Source of the DNA: Anaerolineae bacterium | GTDB lineage: Bacteria > Chloroflexota > Anaerolineae > Aggregatilineales > Phototrophicaceae | Length of the DNA: 64,000 bases | Direction of reading: 5' to 3' | NCBI GenBank assembly: GCA_025055175.1 | Contig: JANWYT010000031.1 | Coordinates: forward strand, 86,661 to 150,660 | Shown here: in pieces, positions 39,301 to 46,507 of the stretch | Numbering within the stretch: the stretch's first letter is position 1 | Layout: every line of letters begins with the position of its first letter | Position numbers and translations under genes: made by a program | The notes under the pieces: generated by a model | The model's input: the letters and a program-made list of their open reading frames with translations, nothing else | Databases searched by the model: none | Told to the model about the DNA's origin: nothing

Positions 39301-39770
39301 GATACAGCGCCGAAGTCGTCGGGCAGGTCGGCCATCCAATCCAATAACTCGCTTGTGTCAGCAAAGTCTGCTGTCTCCGCTTCTTCGATGGCGCGCTCCA
39401 TGCGGGCTTCGTGGAAGCCCTGCCTGTCTACCTGGCCCACACTAGAAGAGCGCACCTCTCCCTTAGTCGATTCGTCACCTATGAGAGCCTGCCAATCCAG
39501 CTCATCGGTGATACCGCTGCGGCTTGTCGCCGAGCTTGATTGGTCGGACGCGCCGCTCAACCAATCGAAGGCATAGTCGTCATCGGCTTCAGCGCTGCTG
39601 CTCAGGCCTTCATCCGTCAGAGCTTGCCAGTCTAGCTCGTCGGTGATGCCGCTGCGGCCCGTCGGCAGACTCGGTTGGTCGGGCGCGTCGCTCAACCAAT
39701 CAAAGTTGAGGTCATCATCGTCGGGCTGGTCGTGTGAGCCTGGGGGATTGGGGAAGCGTTCGTCGCTCAT
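36354..39770 (-). CDS. 1,138-residue SH3b membrane protein with N-terminal repeats
   Basis: A large protein spanning the membrane twice. Residues 1-540 are acidic and cytoplasmic, with two 45-residue repeats ([12 protein letters not shown]) and four 18-residue repeats (ESDWGF). A helix at about 545-570 ([19 protein letters not shown]) leads to an outer domain of about 200 residues of unknown fold. A Thr/Pro-rich linker follows (about 765-855). Two SH3b domains come next ([11 protein letters not shown] to VGWVSAGLV, and the more divergent [12 protein letters not shown] to LAWLEAF). The protein ends with a second linker, a helix ([20 protein letters not shown]) and RRRRS. SH3b domains often bind peptidoglycan, so a wall-linked scaffold is plausible. 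It is not recognised as a named protein. Confidence 0.8.
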   Translation of the reverse strand: MSDERFPNPPGSHDQPDDDDLNFDWLSDAPDQPSLPTGRSGITDELDWQALTDEGLSSSAEADDDYAFDWLSGASDQSSSATSRSGITDELDWQALIGDESTKGEVRSSSVGQVDRQGFHEARMERAIEEAETADFADTSELLDWMADLPDDFGAVSQQSTAEPALPSWMADLGEDVPDDLGAAEPQAALSDSDWDFMAQAAPPDSTQDESDWGFFDAAPPLGSTQDESDWGFVAQSEPLGSTREESDWGFFDESLSQDISDPEPDWLSSIQTITSLPQTGPLAERGKDASVPAPDDITVDTEWLRSASADFDVDELRTEQPSLTLDDLDALLSDMSSSPPSSAEAMNEPLSLVDDLDDLLGALGEQPAAQTEAQSPKEAEVDLDALLALSADRPAEPPTPSARRAAMPTVPAEEDENELVRALRAAASAPSRQRSAAALVRTQQDRPIETLDERLQALHQMGLNISTSRGEAESPSSLQELVPDMASTLASATLIDPLRAHSAALGLRLSPLQAERAQVIEDILKGPAPQRRARRLPDLGRLLVALILLMAAMTPVALNVSVSEPPTSFSQEDNGMSAFVRLDMMAAGNAVLVALEYGAGASQELDGLTLALFRHLQAKRLRPIIVSSNAVAALRAPALLADLEGLQIVRAPYLTGGVIGLRNMARDPRTFFSKTYEGQPSGLSLDSLDQLAAIILISEDAEQVRAWLEQVSPNTRAPFVVAVGYSALPFSLPYLVSSPNVSGYLVGIGDALAYDRLLRALNPQAILPTPTPTATNTPTPTNTPRPTQTPLFSPTPSSTPTLTPTETPLATDTPTPSLTPSNTPLPTPTALLRPTLPPTFTPSPTFTPTTEVTATPLGPQLVLVAIVTADNLNVRELPSTQAAIVTRIARGTLVRVLRTNDAGDWVNIILPDGRVGWVSAGLVRLEERPPEDLERRSSAPQPSRLAKLRSPSQQATATAPNILTARVIVAGPIEALDQPEVSGSVVSTLDEGVVLRVLRPNADQSWWQVVLPDGQLAWLEAFVVEIAERPISELSVAASSTPLATLATSTPTEATEALASSTPTRPAPTATARPTQTPTPTPSLESTPELLGGPTDQATSGSIRYGAFTLATLAAVFMIGFSNLYVLIRTLIRRRRS
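37205..37470. repeat. Low-complexity Thr/Pro linker-coding repeat
   Basis: On the plus strand this stretch is made of imperfect GGCGTnGGCGT-like units, coding on the other strand for a PTPTxTxTPT linker. Comparable shorter tracts occur at about 36500-36620, 43730-43950, 31840-31900 and 52080-52350. All are coding and connect extracellular domains. Confidence 0.75.
39015..39200. repeat. Four 54-base tandem repeats in the SH3b-protein gene
   Basis: The core GCCCCAGTCG occurs at 39021, 39075 and 39129, with a variant at 39183, an exact 54-base period. The unit encodes 18 residues around ESDWGF or DSDWDF, with a proline-containing spacer. Confidence 0.85.
39484..39715. repeat. Two 135-base direct repeats in the SH3b-protein gene
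   Basis: The segments beginning GCCTGCCAATCCAG (39487) and GCTTGCCAGTCTAG (39622) are 135 bases apart. Each encodes a 45-residue unit with FDWLS and [11 protein letters not shown]. They lie near the protein's N-terminus, on the cytoplasmic side. Confidence 0.8.
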
Positions 39771-39782
39771 GCGCGCCTCACT

Positions 39783-40445
39783 TTATGCACCATAAGAACG
39801 ATCCTGGCCGATCAGGACGCGCACGCCAGCGACGATGGTCGCCAGGGCGATGCCGATCAGGATGCCGCGCGCGCCGGCGTTGACCGGCACGTTCATCAGC
39901 CAGCGACTAGCATCCTCCAGGATGGGAACGCCGCTGATGGGCAAGGCGCTCACCAGCACGATCAGCACGGTTGCCACGAACAGCGCACCATAGACGGTGG
40001 GACGGCGCAGCAGCACCAGACATGCCCCATAAATCAGGGCAAAGCACAGCAAAGCCGCCAACCCCGACTCCAGCGTCACTTGCACACGGTCTAGCAGCAA
40101 GCGGCTGGCTTGTCCTTGAGCGTCAATTAGGTAAAGCAATACCGTTCCCAGAAAAGCCAGGAGTAGCACCAAGCTACCCAAGCGGGTCATGCGGCCAGGG
40201 CCGCGCACTAAACGCGAGACGTGGACAGTCATCAGGTTCAACACGCCCAGCACCACCGCCAACGACACCGTGACGACCGTCAGGCGCAGCAACAGCTCGG
40301 CAATCAGGCGGATAGGCAACGGGCCAGCGGTGACCAGAGTCGTGAGCGGCTCTAGGTTATCGCCCACCAACAAGCCCAGCAGGGTGAGGAGGCCGATAGC
40401 AGTCACCACGGCAGAGGTGAGGACGACGTTCAAGCGCAGACGCAT
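39783..40445 (-). CDS. Polytopic membrane protein of the GlmL operon (B)
   Basis: A 220-residue protein with about six predicted membrane helices (SAVVTAIGLLTLLGLLV, LTVVTVSLAVVLGVLNL, LVLLLAFLGTVLLYLI, LAALLCFALIYGACLVLL, ALFVATVLIVLVSALPI, GILIGIALATIVAGVRVLI). No family or catalytic motif is recognised. The gene starts three bases after the DUF6754-like gene and ends 12 bases before the SH3b gene, so it belongs to the same operon. A complex of the two polytopic proteins with the SH3b protein is suggested by gene order only. Confidence 0.72.
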   Translation of the reverse strand: MRLRLNVVLTSAVVTAIGLLTLLGLLVGDNLEPLTTLVTAGPLPIRLIAELLLRLTVVTVSLAVVLGVLNLMTVHVSRLVRGPGRMTRLGSLVLLLAFLGTVLLYLIDAQGQASRLLLDRVQVTLESGLAALLCFALIYGACLVLLRRPTVYGALFVATVLIVLVSALPISGVPILEDASRWLMNVPVNAGARGILIGIALATIVAGVRVLIGQDRSYGA

Positions 40446-40448
40446 GAC

Positions 40449-41195
40449 TTAGGCAACTCCTCGCAGAAGGGCCACAGCCAGCAGCACCACTAAAGCCAGG
40501 ATGGTCAGCCAGCGCAGCAGATCGGTTACGATGAGGCGCTTGGCCTCGGTAGGATCAGCGCTCAGGTAGGCCGCAGCCGCGAAGACTTCTTCACCGATCA
40601 GCGGCGCGCTGGCCAGAGCATAGGCCACTGCTTGGCCCTCCAGGTTGGCGCTGGTGGCGATGGTAGGGCAGCGGCGACGATTAGCAGCGTCCAAGACCAG
40701 GGCAAGCTCTGGGCCGAAGCGACCGATGAGCAAGTTACCAGCAGGCCGATCATCGCTTTGCAGGGCCATCAACCCGCCGGCTAGGGCCAAGGGGCGCGTC
40801 GCAGGAATCCAGCGGGCTTGAGCCAAGCGATAGTTGGCCAGCGCGCCGCTGTCGTCGAAGGCGCGCCGCAAGGTATCGCGAGCCAGTGGCAGAGTGGCAG
40901 CATCGCCGAAAGTGATGAAGGGGGCTGCGTCGCTGGCGGCAACGCGGCGAGCGCTCTCATACAAGAACTCTGCGCCCACCAGGGCCAGCAGCGTGTCTTC
41001 GCTCCCCAGCTGAGCAGCACCCAGCGATAGGTGCAGCGGACGGCTATCTTCCACGCTGAGCGCAGTCAGCGTCTCCAACGTCTCTAGCGCGGGCAGAGGA
41101 CGCAGAGGCGGCGGCGTGCGGCGGCGCACGACGGCGTTAACCACGAAGGCTACTAAGATGATAAGAATGCTAAAGAGCTGGGTCTCGCTGCTCAT
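40449..41195 (-). CDS. DUF6754-like two-helix membrane protein
   Basis: A 248-residue protein with one helix at each end: near 8-23 (LFSILIILVAFVVNAVV) and about 225-245 (LTILALVVLLAVALLRG). The middle domain is Ala/Leu-rich (SRPLHLSLGAAQLGSEDTL, LIGRFGPELALVLDAANRR, ATSANLEGQAVAYALAS). I believe this matches DUF6754, a family of unknown function; the assignment is from memory and needs a profile search. The ATG at 41195 overlaps the previous stop as ATGA and has GAGG seven bases upstream. A GTG/ATG further upstream would overlap the small gene by 45 bases without a ribosome site. Confidence 0.68.
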   Translation of the reverse strand: MSSETQLFSILIILVAFVVNAVVRRRTPPPLRPLPALETLETLTALSVEDSRPLHLSLGAAQLGSEDTLLALVGAEFLYESARRVAASDAAPFITFGDAATLPLARDTLRRAFDDSGALANYRLAQARWIPATRPLALAGGLMALQSDDRPAGNLLIGRFGPELALVLDAANRRRCPTIATSANLEGQAVAYALASAPLIGEEVFAAAAYLSADPTEAKRLIVTDLLRWLTILALVVLLAVALLRGVA

Positions 41196-41452
41196 AGCGC
41201 GGCCTCGTCGGCGGATGAATCGGCGGCGGAGAGACAATGACGCAGCGCGGCTCGTCCCTCGGCGGTCTCCAGCGCCTCAGCCAACTGCGCCAAGCCTCGG
41301 CGCTGGCCCAGCGCAGCGGCGAAGGGCGCTGCGCACCACAGCGCTTGGGAGGCTAGCAGGCCCAGCGGTTCAATTACGTCCAGCAGCCACAGCAACAGGG
41401 CGCGCTGGTCGTCGTTGAGCTGAGAGAGTGTGTCGTGCGGTGGCGTCATCAT
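41192..41452 (-). CDS. Small helical protein, first gene of the GlmL operon
   Basis: An 86-residue Leu/Ala-rich protein (DQRALLLWLLDVIEPLGLLA) not recognised as any family. Three facts support it as a gene: it is coupled to the next gene by ATGA, an extended -10 (TGCTATACT) ends seven bases before its ATG, and no other start would fit that promoter. The predicted transcription start falls at or next to the ATG and no ribosome site is visible, so the message is probably leaderless. An ATG at 41449 is an alternative start. It may be peripheral to the membrane. Confidence 0.6.
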   Translation of the reverse strand: MMTPPHDTLSQLNDDQRALLLWLLDVIEPLGLLASQALWCAAPFAAALGQRRGLAQLAEALETAEGRAALRHCLSAADSSADEAAL

Positions 41453-41459
41453 GCTGAAC

Positions 41460-41468
41460 AGTATAGCA
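41460..41468 (-). promoter_or_regulatory. Extended -10 promoter of the GlmL operon
   Basis: The minus strand reads TGCTATACT. The hexamer ends seven bases before the ATG at 41452, so transcription should begin on or beside the start codon. Confidence 0.55.
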
Positions 41469-41501
41469 CGGACGCCACGAGCGCGCGAAAAACAACCCCT
41501 C

Positions 41502-42587
41502 TTAAAGCGAATTCATAAGCTGTGGTGCGCGTTCCAAGATGTCTGCAGGCTCAGCGTAGGACAAAGGCAACCAGCTCTGCGCTTCACGGCGCGTGATATC
41601 TGCCAGAGCGTCTAGCCATAAAGCCTGGTCGTTCAGGCAGGGAATGAACTGGAAGCCTTCAGGATCGCCCCCAGCTTCAATCCAGGTGTTGCGGCCTTCA
41701 TGGCCCAACTCATCGATCGTCTCCAGGCAGTCGGCCACGAAGCCGGGTGCTAAGATAGCCACGCGCGCTGTGCCTGCCTGAGCCAAACGCTCCAGCGTCT
41801 CGTCGGTGGCTGGCGTCAGCCAGGGTTCTGGCCCAAAGCGCGATTGGAAGGTCGCGATCCACTGGTCTTCGCGCAGGCCCAACGCCTGGGCCAGCGCCTC
41901 GGCAGTGGCACGGCACTGCGCACCGTAAGGGTCGCCGGTGCGCTCATAGCGCGTAGGAATACCGTGAAAGGAGAGGATAAGCTTATCGGGCATGGGCTGA
42001 CCCGCCAGCGACTCGCGCACGCGCTCTGCTAGAGCTTCGATGTAGCCAGGGTGAGCATAGTAGGGCGGGACGAAGTGCAGCGACGGCACGCTACGTTTGC
42101 GCTGATGGAACAACGGGCAGCGTCGTCCGGCGGCTGCCGTGTACACTGCATCGTAGATTGAAGCCGTCGTCGTGGAGGAGAACTGCGGGAACATAGGCAG
42201 GACGACGATTCGGTTGATCCCCTCGTCTTCTAGCTGGCGCATGGCCGACTCGATAGAGGGATCGCCATAGCGCATGCCCAAGATAACGCGGAAGCCCTGG
42301 CCCAAGCGCGCTTGCAAGCCCTCCACTTGGAGTCGGCTGTAAACCAGCAGCGGCGAGCCTTCTTCCATCCAAATGCGTTTGTACAGCCTAGCCGAGCGGC
42401 GCGGACGAAAGGTGAGGATGATGGATTGGAGGATGGGCTGCCAGGCAAAGGGTGAGTAGTCTATCACGCGCATATCGGAGAGGAATTGGCGCAGATAGGG
42501 GCGCAGGGCGCGGGCAGTCGGGGCATCCGGCGTGCCGAGCTGAGCCAGCAGGACGCCGACAGGCGCAGGATCGAAGTTGAAGAGCAT
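41502..42587 (-). CDS. hemH: Ferrochelatase
   Basis: A 361-residue class II chelatase that inserts ferrous iron into a porphyrin (protoporphyrin IX, or coproporphyrin III in the coproporphyrin route) to make heme. Family motifs are present: VLLAQLGTPDAP at the start, VLPMFPQFSSTTTASIYD, the catalytic His in LILSFHGIP, FQSRFGPEPWLTP, and ILAPGFVADCLETIDELG. I chose the ATG at 42587, with GAGG five bases upstream; a TTG ten codons earlier has no ribosome site. No other heme gene is adjacent. It lies just upstream of the GlmL operon on the same strand, but that operon has its own promoter. Confidence 0.93.
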   Translation of the reverse strand: MLFNFDPAPVGVLLAQLGTPDAPTARALRPYLRQFLSDMRVIDYSPFAWQPILQSIILTFRPRRSARLYKRIWMEEGSPLLVYSRLQVEGLQARLGQGFRVILGMRYGDPSIESAMRQLEDEGINRIVVLPMFPQFSSTTTASIYDAVYTAAAGRRCPLFHQRKRSVPSLHFVPPYYAHPGYIEALAERVRESLAGQPMPDKLILSFHGIPTRYERTGDPYGAQCRATAEALAQALGLREDQWIATFQSRFGPEPWLTPATDETLERLAQAGTARVAILAPGFVADCLETIDELGHEGRNTWIEAGGDPEGFQFIPCLNDQALWLDALADITRREAQSWLPLSYAEPADILERAPQLMNSL

Positions 42588-42699
42588 GAAAACCTCGCTT
42601 AACGGTATGGCACTCAATCTTTGACCATGATAGCGAAAAAATCTGCGTAAATCTATAGAGCATTGACTGAGATTTTGCCCAGAGCTTCTTCGCGAGCGC

Positions 42700-44019
42700 T
42701 CATCCGCCTACTTGGCGACGCACCGCGTCCAAGACTCGGAGCGCCCCCAAATTGTGCAAGGTCATGCCGTATTGCAGCGACTCAGGGACGAAGCGCACTG
42801 TCCCTGGTTCGCCATCGGGCGGGATAGAGAAATGCACCCCATCTTCGCTCAGGCCCTGGTTGGGGAGCTGGCGCATCTCGCTGGCGAAATCCCAGACGGT
42901 GACGCTCATCTGGTTGGCGATCTGACGCAGGACGGCGTTGTACGAATCGACGTAGCCGTTCAGGGCATCGTTGCGCGGTGGAATGGTCGTCAAAATGGGG
43001 ACGACGCCAAATTCGACGCAGATTTGCAGGATACGACGCAGGTCGGCAGCGTAAGCGTCGGCGGGGCGCTGATCGCGGGCGTCGTTCGTGCCGATTAGGA
43101 TCAGGGCATACGACGGACGTACGCGGCGGAACTCACAGCTCAGGACGTTTTCGCCGGGCTGGCACGCGCCGTATTGGGCAGCGATGGCCGGATCGAGCAA
43201 ATTGGCGCTCGTCCAGCCGGGGTTAGACGAGATGGGGTCGTTGTTGTAGGAGTTGAAATCAGCGCTGATGAAATACTGGAGCGTGGGCAGCAAGTAGCCG
43301 TACTCGCCTAGATCCGCTTGGTAGTAGCCGAAAGGGTGCAAGAAGTAGTTGCTGGCCGAGAGGCTGTCGCCGACGCTGGTGAAGACGTTGGGGCGGTTGC
43401 CCAGCTCTCTGCCCCTCTGGTAGACGCTGCGGGCATCGCCGCGCACGTTGATGGTCGTCGACTCGCGCACCAGGACGGTGGGGAAAGGGACGACCTGTGC
43501 CGCGATGACGGGGACAATCGCGCTGTCGCCTTCGATTTCGACGTAGTTAGCCGCCACCCAGCCTCGGAAGCCTTCTGGAATGGTCACCAACCACCACGCG
43601 CCGTCGCTGGTGCGGCCCTCCAAATTGAGCGGAGTCAGGGCGTTCAGGTTGAGGATGATGGCGCCAGAAGGATCGGGGGCTTGACGCAGGCGCAGCCCAC
43701 CAGCGTTGGCTCGCACCCGCGCAGAGAGGGGCGGACTGGGCGTCAGGGTAGGCGCAGCCGTGGGTGGGATAGGGGTGGGCAAGACCAGAGTAGCTGTAGG
43801 GCGCAGCGTGGGTGCTGGGCTGGGCAAGATGTCCGACGTGGCTGTCATTGGGCGGTCGATGGTGGCCAGGTGCGTCGGGCGTACTGTGAGGATGATGGGC
43901 GTAATCGTGGGCGGGATGGGCGTCGGGGTGAGGGCAGGCGCGCCCAAGTTACAGGCCGTCAACAGCAGCGGCAAGCCCAGGGCCAAGCGCAGGCGTCGTG
44001 TGGGGTGACGCGGGATCAT
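42700..44019 (-). CDS. SH3b and SGNH/GDSL-hydrolase lipoprotein
   Basis: A 439-residue lipoprotein with lipobox LLTAC, lipidated C23. A Thr/Pro-rich linker follows (about 30-100), then an SH3b domain (about 105-165, GLRLRQAPDPSG, GFRGWVAANYVEIE). The SGNH hydrolase domain (about 205-435) has block I GDSLSAS with the catalytic Ser, the asparagine of block III in LIGTNDARD and block V DGVH with Asp and His. It is probably an esterase or deacetylase acting on cell-envelope polysaccharide, held on the wall by SH3b. The substrate is unknown. An extended -10 lies 60 bases upstream of the ATG. Confidence 0.85.
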   Translation of the reverse strand: MIPRHPTRRLRLALGLPLLLTACNLGAPALTPTPIPPTITPIILTVRPTHLATIDRPMTATSDILPSPAPTLRPTATLVLPTPIPPTAAPTLTPSPPLSARVRANAGGLRLRQAPDPSGAIILNLNALTPLNLEGRTSDGAWWLVTIPEGFRGWVAANYVEIEGDSAIVPVIAAQVVPFPTVLVRESTTINVRGDARSVYQRGRELGNRPNVFTSVGDSLSASNYFLHPFGYYQADLGEYGYLLPTLQYFISADFNSYNNDPISSNPGWTSANLLDPAIAAQYGACQPGENVLSCEFRRVRPSYALILIGTNDARDQRPADAYAADLRRILQICVEFGVVPILTTIPPRNDALNGYVDSYNAVLRQIANQMSVTVWDFASEMRQLPNQGLSEDGVHFSIPPDGEPGTVRFVPESLQYGMTLHNLGALRVLDAVRRQVGG

Positions 44020-44078
44020 GAAGAGCTTTCATCAACCGAGCAGACAATAAATCGTAGGCAGTCGGAGATGCCCACGAT

Positions 44079-44087
44079 GTTATACCA
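44079..44087 (-). promoter_or_regulatory. Extended -10 promoter for the SGNH lipoprotein gene
   Basis: The minus strand reads TGGTATAAC, giving a predicted start near 44072 and a leader of about 53 bases. Confidence 0.45.
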
Positions 44088-44159
44088 CAATGCGTCTCTC
44101 AATTCACCGCTGAGGACTGGCCCTGCCTGGCACAGGCGCAGAAGCTAGGGCCATCAGGC

Positions 44160-45485
44160 TCAGGATGAACGCGACATGGCGGAGATGAGCGAGCTGAGGA
44201 GGGTGAAATAGCAACCGCAAGCCACCACTCCCATCAAGACATGCTGAATGATGATCGTTGCGCAACCACGCCCTGTGCCAAACTGGTAATTCTGACCAAT
44301 CTTGACAGCGTACCAGAACAGCAGACCCACGCTGGCAAGTAGGCTCAGCACGACCAAGAAGAGTGAGATGTTGTTGACGGTTTCTAGCCCCTGTGCTGCC
44401 TGGCTCACCTGGTCAAGACTAGTCGCCGCACTGAGTTGCTGGTTCAACGCAGCAAAAGCGATAATCGGAGACAGAATGCTGAAAACAGTCGTGAAGACGA
44501 CATACAAGCTGAAACCACTGGTTGCAGTACTCACTAAGCCTGCCAGAGTGCCGTCACCACCCAGCATTGCTTTGGCGACCAAGTGGGTGAAGATGTAGAT
44601 TGTCATCAGCCCGATGACTGCACCTACGCCGTAGGCTGCGCCGATAGTGAGCGTCACCACCACGCCACCGCTGCTTACGAAGCTGGTGATTGCGCTGCTC
44701 AGAGTGGCGAAAGCCATCTGATCTTCGCTGTTGAGCCTCAGGCTGAGGCTGGCTTGATCGATGGTATTTCTCAGCAGTAGCAGCAGCACAACCATGCCCA
44801 CAATGACGATGGTCGCGTTGACCAGGCCATAAATGCTCAGTTGCGTCAAAGCGTTGCCCCAGGTGGCTTCGGACGACTCTTCGCCTGCGCCGTCGTTCTT
44901 GCGCTTGGTCTTCTCCTCGTTCTTGGCTTTGTCGCTGTTCTTGACCTTCTGCAGTGCGCCCAGCAGCTCTTCAACAGCCTGATCCGGCGGCAAGTTCATA
45001 ACCTCGCCAGCTATGCCGCGATAGTAGGCTTCGTGCTGCAAGTTGGGGTTGAGGGCGAAGGCCTTGCGGGCCATGTCACGCGCGGCGCTGGTCTTGCGAG
45101 CGACGAGCGCTTCCATCGCGCTCTCCATCAGGCCCTTGCTGCGTTCTTCCGCCGATTTGGAGACTGGAACGTAAGCGAGCTGATTGTCAGGCTTGGGATC
45201 GTCTTTAGGCGGCGGCCCCTGCCAGTTGGAGTTGTAGTCTCTGGATGGCTGCTTGTCTTGCGGCGGGGTGACGGCAGGCGTAGACGCGGCGGCATTCAGT
45301 TGCTGATTGATGTACTTGCCCGCCTTCACCGCCAGTTCGCGTACTTCGTTGTCAGGATCGGTCTTGTAGATGGCGCTCAAATATCTGAGTGCCTGGCGGT
45401 CGCCGGACTGTGCCAGCTTCTTGATAGCGCGCTTGCGATCTTCGGTGTTGGGGCTGTCCAACCATCTGAGGATTTGCTCGTCCAT
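44160..45485 (-). CDS. HEAT-repeat and Yip1-like membrane protein
   Basis: A 441-residue protein. The N-terminus (about 1-60) is a pair of helices of HEAT type (DRKRAIKKLAQSGDRQALRYL, DNEVRELAVKAGKYI). A polar Pro-rich linker, a short helical region (about 125-200) and a charged KNEEKTKRKND segment follow. The C-terminal half has about five membrane helices in a Yip1-like arrangement. The function is unknown; Yip1 proteins take part in membrane organisation. I chose the ATG at 45485 because a TATAAT at 45526-45531 would start transcription after the earlier in-frame starts. The ribosome site (GGAG) is 13 bases away, so this start is uncertain. Confidence 0.72.
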   Translation of the reverse strand: MDEQILRWLDSPNTEDRKRAIKKLAQSGDRQALRYLSAIYKTDPDNEVRELAVKAGKYINQQLNAAASTPAVTPPQDKQPSRDYNSNWQGPPPKDDPKPDNQLAYVPVSKSAEERSKGLMESAMEALVARKTSAARDMARKAFALNPNLQHEAYYRGIAGEVMNLPPDQAVEELLGALQKVKNSDKAKNEEKTKRKNDGAGEESSEATWGNALTQLSIYGLVNATIVIVGMVVLLLLLRNTIDQASLSLRLNSEDQMAFATLSSAITSFVSSGGVVVTLTIGAAYGVGAVIGLMTIYIFTHLVAKAMLGGDGTLAGLVSTATSGFSLYVVFTTVFSILSPIIAFAALNQQLSAATSLDQVSQAAQGLETVNNISLFLVVLSLLASVGLLFWYAVKIGQNYQFGTGRGCATIIIQHVLMGVVACGCYFTLLSSLISAMSRSS

Positions 45486-45525
45486 GGTCTGCACTTTGCT
45501 CCGCTCTCGTTGTTCAGACACCCTC

Positions 45526-45531
45526 ATTATA
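45526..45531 (-). promoter_or_regulatory. Candidate -10 element for the Yip1-like gene
   Basis: A perfect TATAAT on the minus strand. The predicted start near 45519 lies about 35 bases before the ATG at 45485. The -35 is not clear. Confidence 0.45.
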
Positions 45532-45601
45532 GTGTAAGCAGTCACGCGCAGAACTCGAGCGGCGTCGAATCCCTCAGGAAATAGAGTATTCAGGAGGTAT
45601 T

Positions 45602-45646
45602 CCCCCCAAGCAGCGGGGGGCAGATCCTATCCCAAAAAGCCTGCCC
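45602..45646. terminator. Overlapping inverted repeats between convergent-facing gene ends
   Basis: CCCCCC (45602-45607) pairs with GGGGGG (45615-45620) across a seven-base loop. GGGCAG (45618-45623) can instead pair with CTGCCC (45641-45646), so the two hairpins compete for the same Gs. Neither is followed by a T-run. They lie downstream of the DUF4272 gene and may end its transcript, but this is weak. Confidence 0.3.
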
Positions 45647-45674
45647 TGGTGTACACTGTGAGGATGGGTCGTGA

Positions 45675-46434
45675 CTATTCAGGCAGCAGCACCGCGTCAA
45701 TGACGTGGACGGGGTCATCCCCAGCTGGCCTCAGCATCGCAGACCCAGGCGACAGCGTGGGCGCGCTGGGTACTGATGGCCCGCGCCAGAGCGTGCTGTG
45801 GCGCTGACAGGCGCGCGTAAGGGCGACCGAAGGCCGTCACATCTCCTTCATACAGCCTTTGCAGGCGCCCCTGGGCCTGAGCGTGGGCCAGCGCCTGGCG
45901 GATGACGGCTCGCATGGGTTGCCCCTCAGCGGTACGCAGGCCCATGCGCTCTAGGTCTTCCGCCTGAGCGCGCCACTGCCATAGCGTCGCTTCCTCGCGC
46001 AGGGCTTCCAACTCTGCCTGAGGGCGCAGACGCGCGCACCAGACGAAATCAATGCTAGGAGTGAGAATCTCCAGCGGCATGAGCAGCAGACTCAGGTTGC
46101 TGGGCGTATCATAAGGTGGCAGAGTTTCTAGATGACTCAGCGCCCACAGCAGCACAGCCAAGCGTTCGGCGCTATCCAGGACGCGCGCCAAGTCGTTGAG
46201 CGACCAGCTGCCCAGGGGCGCACGAAGCAGATTGCGTTCGTCATAGCTGAGCGCTTCGCCGAGGCCTTCTATCTGAAGCCAGTGGACTAGGGCCTGATGA
46301 TCGCACTGATGAGCGGCCAGCGTCGTCTCATTGACCCAATGAGCGGCGTATTCCCACTGCCAGCGCCTGAGCAACGCTCCTGAACACAGCGCTCGCTGCG
46401 CCACCTCGCGCTCGTGTCGTAGGCCCTTGCTCAT
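45675..46434 (-). pseudogene. DUF4272-like protein gene with an apparent frameshift near its end
   Basis: The open frame runs from 46434 to a stop at 45715 (239 residues) and resembles DUF4272: a Trp/Leu-rich middle (LAVLLWALSHLETLPPYD) and a C-terminal QRAHAVAWVCDAEASW that recalls the family's ER-x-ALNW...WD ending. The last codons read W-G-stop. Removing one base from the CCCC run at 45719-45722 (GGGG on the coding strand) continues the frame as WDDPVHVIDAVLLPE to a stop at 45675. The WD restores the family ending. It may be a sequencing error or a real inactivating or slippery frameshift. The function is unknown. Confidence 0.6.
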
Positions 46435-46459
46435 GGCTCATGCTCCACCGCCCCAAACC

Positions 46460-46468
46460 TGTTACACT
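46460..46468 (+). promoter_or_regulatory. Extended -10 promoter for the glycosyltransferase gene
   Basis: TGTTACACT fits TGn plus a -10 hexamer. The predicted start near 46475 leaves a leader of about 33 bases before the ATG at 46508. Confidence 0.45.
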
Positions 46469-46507
46469 ATGCCACGAAACGCCGCCTTTTTGTAGAGTTG
46501 ATCGCTC

